This document shows positions 1 through 5,900 of a DNA stretch of 8,228 bases, piece after piece (position 1 is the stretch's first letter; every line of letters starts with the position of its first letter). A program made the translations under genes and the position numbers. The stretch is from Armatimonadota bacterium. GTDB lineage: Bacteria > Armatimonadota > Zipacnadia > Zipacnadales > FEN-943. The stretch spans positions 1 through 8,228 of the forward strand of contig JANZZA010000467.1 in the NCBI GenBank assembly GCA_026419655.1, written 5' to 3'. The notes beneath the pieces were generated by a model. It was not told the origin of the DNA, did no database searches, and was given only the letters and a program-made list of their open reading frames with translations.

Positions 1-431
1 ATTTCGTCAAAGCCGTCGGGAAGAGCATTGCCGTCGGTCTGCATGCAGTAAAACAGCATTTTGTAGCCTCGCTCGGTCGGGTCGAAAAGCGGCCGGACCC
101 AGAAGGCGACAGCACCGCGCGGCGCGACCGGCCCCCAGAGGTCTTCACCCGGCGGCAAAGCCACGTAACCTTCACTGGTATCAATGAAACCGCCAGAAAG
201 GGCGGCTCCCTCGCGCAGCTCGGCGTCGTTGCCAAAGCCGCTCCAGTCGCGCAGGAGGCCATCGGGGGCTTGGCGCTGGCCGGCGGCGTAGGCAGCAATA
301 ATGCGCGCCGGGGCCTCGGCGGCCCAGACCGGCGACGGACATGTTCCGCTAACTATCGCACCAAAGCACAACAAAGCGACGAAAAATACCCCTCTCGCTC
401 CGACGTGCCTGCGTCGTCCGGCTGCTCTCAT
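1..431 (-). CDS. Secreted LamG/concanavalin-like domain protein, N-terminal part (3' end off window)
   Basis: Read on the minus strand, an open frame runs from ATG at 431-429 to the window edge: 143 codons plus two bases with no stop. The N-terminus is a clear Sec signal peptide: basic region with RRR at residues 6-8, hydrophobic core at about 15-29 (VFFVALLCFGAIVSG), and a likely cleavage site after VWA (residues 35-37). The mature part looks like the first strands of a LamG/jelly-roll lectin-glucanase fold. It has an 'AAY' strand (46-48), DWSGFGNDAEL (62-72; compare the common D-SG-GNDG motif), GYVALP (88-93) and the very typical GAVAFWVRP (106-114). Such domains are usually carbohydrate- or surface-binding modules of exported proteins; the activity of the missing C-terminal part cannot be told. 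The ATG is preceded only by a weak GGGTGAG; a GTG four codons upstream (443-441) is an alternative start. The frame stays open far upstream, but those residues do not resemble a signal peptide start. It is divergent from the membrane protein at 716. Confidence 0.82.
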   Translation of the reverse strand, partial: MRAAGRRRHVGARGVFFVALLCFGAIVSGTCPSPVWAAEAPARIIAAYAAGQRQAPDGLLRDWSGFGNDAELREGAALSGGFIDTSEGYVALPPGEDLWGPVAPRGAVAFWVRPLFDPTERGYKMLFYCMQTDGNALPDGFDE

Positions 432-715
432 AGCCCGACTCACCCAGTGCAAGCGGTTCAGTCTATCCCTTCGCGGTGCCAACACAAGGCCACCTATCGC
501 AAACACCAACACCGCGGACGGGAGCAAACAAAACCCTTGTACAAGCCCAGGAGACTTTCGGCCTTTCTGCAGCCTCACCTGCAGGGGCTGGCAGATCCCG
601 TAACGCCGAAGGTTTTTGCGTCGCCGAGCAGAAACAAGGGCGCTGACAATGTTACTAGGTTCCCTCGCGTCAGTGAGGAAAACATATTGAAACGCTCCAC
701 TCGGAGGCAAAGGAC
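432..715. promoter_or_regulatory. Divergent intergenic region between LamG and DUF6785-type genes
   Basis: These 284 bp lie between two genes transcribed away from each other, so promoters for both must be here or inside the neighbouring 5' ends. I see no convincing -35/-10 pair on either strand. The best A/T-rich element on the plus strand is CATATT at 683-688, without a matching -35. A 10-bp perfect palindrome CTTGTACAAG lies at 536-545. A CTGCAG/CTGCAG hairpin with a 6-nt loop lies at 567-584. Either could be an operator, but both are short enough to occur by chance. Plus-strand reading frames across this area are shadows of the minus-strand gene and upstream sequence. The regulatory role is inferred from gene orientation only. 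Confidence 0.4.
703..707 (+). promoter_or_regulatory. Ribosome binding site GGAGG deciding a TTG start
   Basis: GGAGG at 703-707 is followed by an 8-nt spacer and TTG at 716-718. The reading frame has a stop (TGA at 674-676) upstream and no ATG or GTG between that stop and 716. The next in-frame candidates lie well inside the protein, close to the first membrane helix. The Shine-Dalgarno match therefore supports TTG as the true start. Confidence 0.8.
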
Positions 716-2710
716 TTGGCAGTAGTCGAGCAGCAGAAACTACCCGCCACCCCTGAACAGGTGTCAACAATAGAGGGGGTCACTTTTCGCGCTCTGGCCT
801 GGTCGCTGCTGTGGCTTGTGGTTTCATGCGTCTGGGTCAAGCACGCCGGCCTCCTCGCTCTGGGCACACAGGTAGACGAAAGCGTGCCAGTGATTCCGGC
901 GGTCATGGCGGTGCTGTTCCTGACGCTGATAGCCCCGTTGCTGCGCCGGCTGCCCAGGATTTTCCACATGAGCCAGCAGCAGGTCATGCTGGTGTACATG
1001 TTCCTGTGCATAGCGGTAACGATGCCGTCAGTGGGCGTTATCCGCATGTTATTCCCGGAAATCACTGTGCTTTTTTACTTCGCGACGCCGGAAAACGACT
1101 TTGCCCGGTTCCAGCAGTACATTCCTAACTGGATGGCCCCCAGAGACCTGGAAGTCATCCGGCAGATGTACGAGGGATCGTCCACCGAGACCGTGCCGCT
1201 GGGCCCTTGGCTGCTGCCGCTGACGATGTGGACTCTATTTTTCCTGGCCACTTTCGTCGCGATGCTGTGCACGATAACGCTGTTTCGGCGGCAGTGGTGC
1301 GACAAGGAGCGGCTGACCTTCCCCATTGTGCAGATGATGCTGGATATGTCGGACCAGACAGGGCGGCGACTGGTCGGGGGATTTTTCCGCAACCCGCTGA
1401 TGTGGACGGGCTTTGGGCTGTCGGCCATTTACAACGCCCTCAACATCCTCAACGCCTGGAACCCGGCCGTGCCATGCATGGGCAAGTTTTACGACCTTGG
1501 GCGGCTGTTTACTGAGCGGCCATGGTCGGCCATCAACCCTCTCTCCATAGCTTGGCGTCCTGAAAACATAGGCCTCGGCTACCTGGTCTCAACGGAAATA
1601 ACCTTTTCGGTATGGTTTTTCTTTCTTCTGCTGCGCGTGAGCAACGTTATGGCGGTCACCGCAGGCTATGAGATTGGTGGTTTTCCCTTTGACCAGGAGC
1701 AGGCGGCAGGAGCCTACCTGGCACTGGGCCTGTTCTTCATCTGGGTGGCACGCGAGCAGCTACGGGATGCATTTTCCAAAGCTTTCTCGCGGCGCAGGGA
1801 AGTGGACGACCAGGACGAGCCTATCCCCTATCGTGCGGCGGTATTGGGACTGCTTGTCGGCTTGGGCGGCATGATGCTGTTTGCGGTCAAGGCGGGGATG
1901 TGGGTCTGGACAGCGGCGGTGTACTTTGGGCTTTTCTTGCTATTCGCGGTTGTATACTCGCGTGCCCGGGCTGAAGCCGGGGCGGCCATGGTGTGGTCCT
2001 TCCCCTTCTATCAGCACAAGCGCATGATGCTCAACGTCCTTGGCTCGCGGGCTTACGTTGCCGGTGAGAACTACGCTAACCTGACCATTTTCTCGACCCT
2101 GATGATGCTCTCGCGAGGCTTTTATCAGTCCACTATGGCCTATCAGCTCGAAAGCGAAAAGATAGCCAGCGAGACTGGCATAAAGCCCAGGCATGTCCCG
2201 TGGTGGCTTGTGGCAGCCATGCTACTGGGCATTATCGGCGCCTACTGGATACATTTGACGGCCTACTATACTCACGGCGCAAACATCCTCGAGGGTGGAA
2301 CTACGGAGGGCGGATATCGCACAATCCTGGCACGGCAGGAATTCGAGGAGCTGGCCAGTTTCGTGAAGGCACCTAAAGCCCCAGACCTGCAGCGGACGGC
2401 CGCGGCGGGTGTCGGGCTGGCCGTGGTGGCGGCCCTGGTAATCATACGGAGTTTCCTGCTGCGCTTCCCGCTGCATCCACTGGGATTCGCCATGGCAGCT
2501 TCCTACGGGCACCCAATCTGGGGGCCGTTTCTTATCGTGTGGCTGATCAAGTCGGCGGTATTGCGGCTAGGCGGAATGAGATTATACCGACAGTTGATAC
2601 CGTTCTTCCTGGGCCTGGTGATAGGACACTATTTCGTGGCCGGCGGGATTTGGGGCTGGCTGAGCCTGTTCAACGAGATGTACCGGCGCTATGGAGTGTG
2701 GTTTGGATAA
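716..2710 (+). CDS. DUF6785/DUF6784-type polytopic membrane protein
   Basis: A 664-residue integral membrane protein with about 12-14 hydrophobic segments; clear ones lie near residues 27-47, 58-78, 90-113, 165-190, 286-308, 373-392, 396-414, 494-517, 562-580 and 626-648. Features I associate with the DUF6785 (N-terminal and central) and DUF6784 (C-terminal) families are: ERLTFPIVQ (198-206), RARAEAG (416-422), HPLG (587-590), and a C-terminal GG..LYR...PFFLGL..G block (619-637). Length matches the usual ~600-670 residues. The family has no established function that I know of. Its many helices and general pattern recall oligopeptide/metal-chelate (OPT-like) transporters, so a transport role is possible but inferred. 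No signal peptide precedes the first helix. Translation starts at TTG behind a good GGAGG. It is divergent from the LamG gene and 257 bp upstream of the FtsX fusion, probably a separate transcription unit. The family call comes from recalled motifs, not a profile search. Confidence 0.85.
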   Translation: MAVVEQQKLPATPEQVSTIEGVTFRALAWSLLWLVVSCVWVKHAGLLALGTQVDESVPVIPAVMAVLFLTLIAPLLRRLPRIFHMSQQQVMLVYMFLCIAVTMPSVGVIRMLFPEITVLFYFATPENDFARFQQYIPNWMAPRDLEVIRQMYEGSSTETVPLGPWLLPLTMWTLFFLATFVAMLCTITLFRRQWCDKERLTFPIVQMMLDMSDQTGRRLVGGFFRNPLMWTGFGLSAIYNALNILNAWNPAVPCMGKFYDLGRLFTERPWSAINPLSIAWRPENIGLGYLVSTEITFSVWFFFLLLRVSNVMAVTAGYEIGGFPFDQEQAAGAYLALGLFFIWVAREQLRDAFSKAFSRRREVDDQDEPIPYRAAVLGLLVGLGGMMLFAVKAGMWVWTAAVYFGLFLLFAVVYSRARAEAGAAMVWSFPFYQHKRMMLNVLGSRAYVAGENYANLTIFSTLMMLSRGFYQSTMAYQLESEKIASETGIKPRHVPWWLVAAMLLGIIGAYWIHLTAYYTHGANILEGGTTEGGYRTILARQEFEELASFVKAPKAPDLQRTAAAGVGLAVVAALVIIRSFLLRFPLHPLGFAMAASYGHPIWGPFLIVWLIKSAVLRLGGMRLYRQLIPFFLGLVIGHYFVAGGIWGWLSLFNEMYRRYGVWFG

Positions 2711-2824
2711 TAGCGGCTTTCTTCCGCGGCAAACCCAGAAGTCTTGTAGAAGTTGAGCAATGCGCTCCCGGACGCCACGGCCGTGGGGCCAGGGGATCTA
2801 GGCGAAAAGCACCGAATACGGTCT

Positions 2825-2850
2825 CAAAAAGAATGTGGGCCGCGCCCACA
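2825..2850 (-). terminator. Terminator-like hairpin; T-tract only on the minus strand
   Basis: TGTGGGC (2834-2840) pairs perfectly with GCCCACA (2844-2850) around a CGC loop: a 7-bp GC-rich stem. On the plus strand the stem is followed by GAAAGG, so it lacks a U-tract. On the minus strand it is followed by TTCTTTTTG (the complement of 2825-2833), which is the classic intrinsic-terminator layout for leftward transcription. No leftward gene lies immediately to the right, so it may stop antisense transcripts, or simply protect the 3' end of the upstream plus-strand mRNA. Confidence 0.4.
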
Positions 2851-2872
2851 GAAAGGTCCTAAAAGTCTGTAA

Positions 2873-2906
2873 CCTCGGTCCTGGCAGGCGCTTGCCAGCG
2901 CCGAGG
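2873..2906. repeat. Two-part inverted repeat (long hairpin) upstream of the FtsX fusion gene
   Basis: CCTCGG (2873-2878) pairs with CCGAGG (2901-2906), and CTGGCA (2881-2886) pairs with TGCCAG (2893-2898). The two stems are separated by a symmetric 2x2 internal loop (TC/CG), giving 12 Watson-Crick pairs in 34 nt. The inner GGCGCT could add G-T and G-C pairs. There is no U-tract after it, so it is not a standard intrinsic terminator for the upstream gene. It ends 61 bp before the start codon at 2968, and could be an operator, a leader-RNA hairpin or an mRNA stabiliser. Confidence 0.55.
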
Positions 2907-2912
2907 GGAGGG

Positions 2913-2941
2913 TTTACGACAGCCTCCGGATGGAATAAAAG
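2913..2941 (+). promoter_or_regulatory. Weak candidate sigma70-type promoter
   Basis: TTTACG (2913-2918; 4 of 6 matches to TTGACA) is followed after 17 bp by TAAAAG (2936-2941; 4 of 6 to TATAAT). This would start transcription about 20 nt before the ATG at 2968, leaving the 2873-2906 inverted repeat just upstream of the promoter as a possible operator. The match is marginal in both boxes and the host's promoter consensus is unknown. Confidence 0.2.
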
Positions 2942-2967
2942 GTTCAGCAGGTGAAGGGCGTGAAGAG

Positions 2968-5900
2968 ATGGTAATCAGGCCTTGTGTTGTTTTGCTTCTC
3001 GCCTTGGGGAGCGCCGGGGCATGGACTTTTGCTGCACGGCCGGTGTCCTATGAGACGATAGACGAGGCTCTCGACCTGGGCCGCGTGCGCAAAAATGTCG
3101 AGTATTTCGCCAGTCTGGGAAGCCGCGTGTCGGGGTATCCGGGCAACGAGGCAGCAGCAGAGTACATTCTCGCCAGGTTCAAGGCCCTTGGCCTGGAGAC
3201 CTACGTGCAGGAATTCGACATGCCAACGCCCCTGGATGAGGGCTGCACGCTAGAGGTGGGCGGGAAGCAGTTTGAGGTTGGTGCCCTGTGGCCCAATCTT
3301 GTACGGACATGCCAAGTGCCTCCCGAAGGCCTTACAGGGCCGCTCATCTACGTTGGGAAAGGCGACCTAACGGACTTCGATGGCAAGCCTGTGGAAAACG
3401 CCATCGTGCTAATGGATTTTAATACGGGGCAAAACTGGCTAAATGCCCCGCTCCTGGGTGCGGCAGCCGTAGTGTTTCTCCAACCACCCACCACTACACG
3501 CGGCGAAGCGGAGACTAAATTTCTTCAGTGTCCGGTGAGCGTACCGCGGTTTTATGCCCGGGGTGACGCGGTGGCGCAACTACTGGCCCTAGCCGCATCG
3601 GGCACGCCGGCGGCGACCATCCGCAGTAGGGTGTCGTGGGTTAATCGCACCAACCGTAACATCCTTGGCATCCTGCGTGGAGCCGACGCGGAGCTTTCTA
3701 AAGAAGCTTTAATCTTCTCGGCTTTCTACGATTCAATCTCTGTAGTTCCGCGATGGGCACCAGGGGCAGAAAGTGCGTCGGGCATAGCGGCCCTGCTGGA
3801 GCTTGCGCGTCTGTACTCCGCCCACCGACCAGCCCGAAGTATCGTTTTTCTGGCCACAAGTGGACATTTCGAGGCTCTGGCTGGCGCGCGGGAATTTGTC
3901 CGGCTATGGGGCCAGGAGCCGCGACGCGAGCGCGAACGCAACAAGCGACTGCGTCAGCTTGAGCGTGCCCTGGCCGACCTGCAGGCCGACAAGACTGCTA
4001 TAGACCGCGAGCTGGCAGCTCTGGCCCGAAAGGAAGCCGACCTCCGCTCCCGGGGAATGAGCCTGCCAGCCCACGAGCGTGTCATACACATCGGCCAGCT
4101 AGAGCTTACGCCCGAGCAGGGCCGGCAACGCAAAGCCCGCGACGACAGGGATATCGCTCGCCTGCGCTCGTACATCGAAATCTGGAACCGGCTCAACCAG
4201 TTTGACCGGATTCACCTTTTCGTGGGCCTGGACCTGTCTTCTCACTCGCCCCAACTGGGCATATTCTCGTGCGGCTGGTACTTCAACCAGAGCCACCTGT
4301 TGCGGTTCTACTCGCCCCTGGGGAAGAGCATGGCCGACTGGGCGGAGCAGGCCGCTGAGCAACTGGGCCTCGACGCCAGCAGGTGTTTCGCTGACGGCAT
4401 CAACCCCATCAAGGGCCGCGAGTGGTACACCTTTTTCCCCGGCAAGGTAGCCTTTGACCACGAGATGATGATTCGTGGCGGGCGGCCTGGCGTAACCCTG
4501 GCGACAGCCAACGACTCGCGCAACCTGGTAGATACGCCTCTGGACACTCCCGACCAGATGGACTGGGAAGCTCTGGGACAGCAGGTGCGCCTTTCAGCTT
4601 GCCTGCTCTACGAGATGGCAAACGCGCCGGACCTGCGCCAGGAAGCCCTCAAGCGCGTGGAAGCGCTAAAGAAAATGTGCGACTTGATTGACGTGCGCGG
4701 CAGCGTCCTGGAATTTCGCCGGCGCCAGAGCTTCGTGCCAAATACGCCCGTGCCGCACGCCCTGGTGATTGTTCAGGGCACCTCGCGCATCATGATGGGC
4801 GTACACACCACAGTGCTGGCGATGGCCAATGAGTCCAGCGAGTTTGAGCTGGCTGGCGAAATGCAAAGCATGTCTGGCCTGCTGGAGGCTTATCGGTTTG
4901 ACGAGACAGGGCGCATTATTTACGCGCCCGACCGAGGCGCTGACGGGGACAAGAAATATCCCAGGGACGTCTATGGCCGGGCAGGCTTGCGCCGACCGGT
5001 AATCGTCTTTCCATGTGTGGCAACAGACATCTATGACCTCGTAGACGAGAGGTACTTCCAGACTTTGCGGCAGCTTTACGTATATGACGCCCGCGACTAC
5101 GCCGAGCCAATGTCCTTTGGCTATTCATTGGGAAAGACGGGCGTCCAGTCGGAATTTCCATCTTATGTGGAGCCGTGCGCCGTCATCTATTCACAGCCGG
5201 ACGTACAGCTTCAGGTCACGATGAGCATGGGGCTGCTCGGCGTCCGGCTAGTGCTCATCAACGCTACCGAGAAGCGCCCGACCGGCGAAGGTTTCCCGGC
5301 CGCCGAAACGCCCACCATTGCGATGACTTCCCTCAAGGTCGCCAGCGACATGTGGCTGCTGGACGAAAGCCGCCTGGAAAAGTTGCGGCGGAACGGGATA
5401 CGTAACCGCCGCCTGGATGAGCTGCACGATGCGGCGCGGGCTTCCCTGGACGCCGCGAGAGAAGCCCTCCAGGCCCGCCAGTACTCCAGGGCCGTCGCTG
5501 CTGCCCGCCATGCCTGGGGCTATGAATCGCGCGCTTACCCGGATGTCCAGCGCACTGCCATTGACGTAATCAAAGGAGTGCTTTTCTACCTTGCTCTGCT
5601 GCTGCCCTTTGCATTCTTCGCCGAACGGCTCTTCATTCACTCGCGCACCGTCATAGGACTTATCCTGGGCACGGTCGGCATGTTCCTTGTGGTATTTATC
5701 GCCCTGTACTTCGTCCACCCGGCCTTCGCGCTCACCACGGCTCCACCAATAATTCTCCTCTCCTTCATCATTATGGCTCTTGCCGTGCTGGTCATTGCAA
5801 TAGTGACAGCAAAGTTCAACGCGGAGCTTAAGCAAATGAAGCAGGCAAGAGGCGGAGTGCACGAAGCGGACGTCGGACGGCTCTCCGCTCTTAGTGCGGC

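Larger units (their letters stand above)
2711..2967. other. Hairpin-rich intergenic region
   Basis: These 257 bp contain no credible gene. They carry three inverted repeats in quick succession: the 12-bp palindrome CCACGGCCGTGG (2775-2786), a 7-bp stem with 3-nt loop (2834-2850), and a longer two-part hairpin (2873-2906). A candidate promoter follows at 2913-2941. The region presumably holds the 3' end of the upstream transcript and the leader of the large downstream gene. I checked for hallmark motifs of TPP, cobalamin, glycine and c-di-GMP riboswitches, SRP RNA and tRNA, and recognised none. Confidence 0.5.

Noticed and set aside
536..545. CTTGTACAAG, a 10-bp perfect palindrome in the divergent intergenic region
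   Set aside because: Several 10-bp palindromes are expected by chance in 8 kb, and no flanking symmetry or promoter element supports it as an operator.
270..725. Plus-strand open frames (about 151 and 100 codons) at the left end
   Set aside because: They lie antisense to the LamG gene, which has a signal peptide and recognisable domain motifs. Their own translations are low-complexity, Arg/Pro/Ser-rich and have no ribosome site.
2539..2862. A 107-codon plus-strand frame overlapping the end of the DUF6785-type gene
   Set aside because: It is out of frame within the C-terminal membrane segments of the real gene and continues into hairpin-rich spacer; no ribosome site or domain.
2711..2967. 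Possible known riboswitch or housekeeping RNA
   Set aside because: No hallmark conserved motifs of common riboswitches, SRP RNA, tmRNA or tRNA could be found; only simple hairpins are supported.
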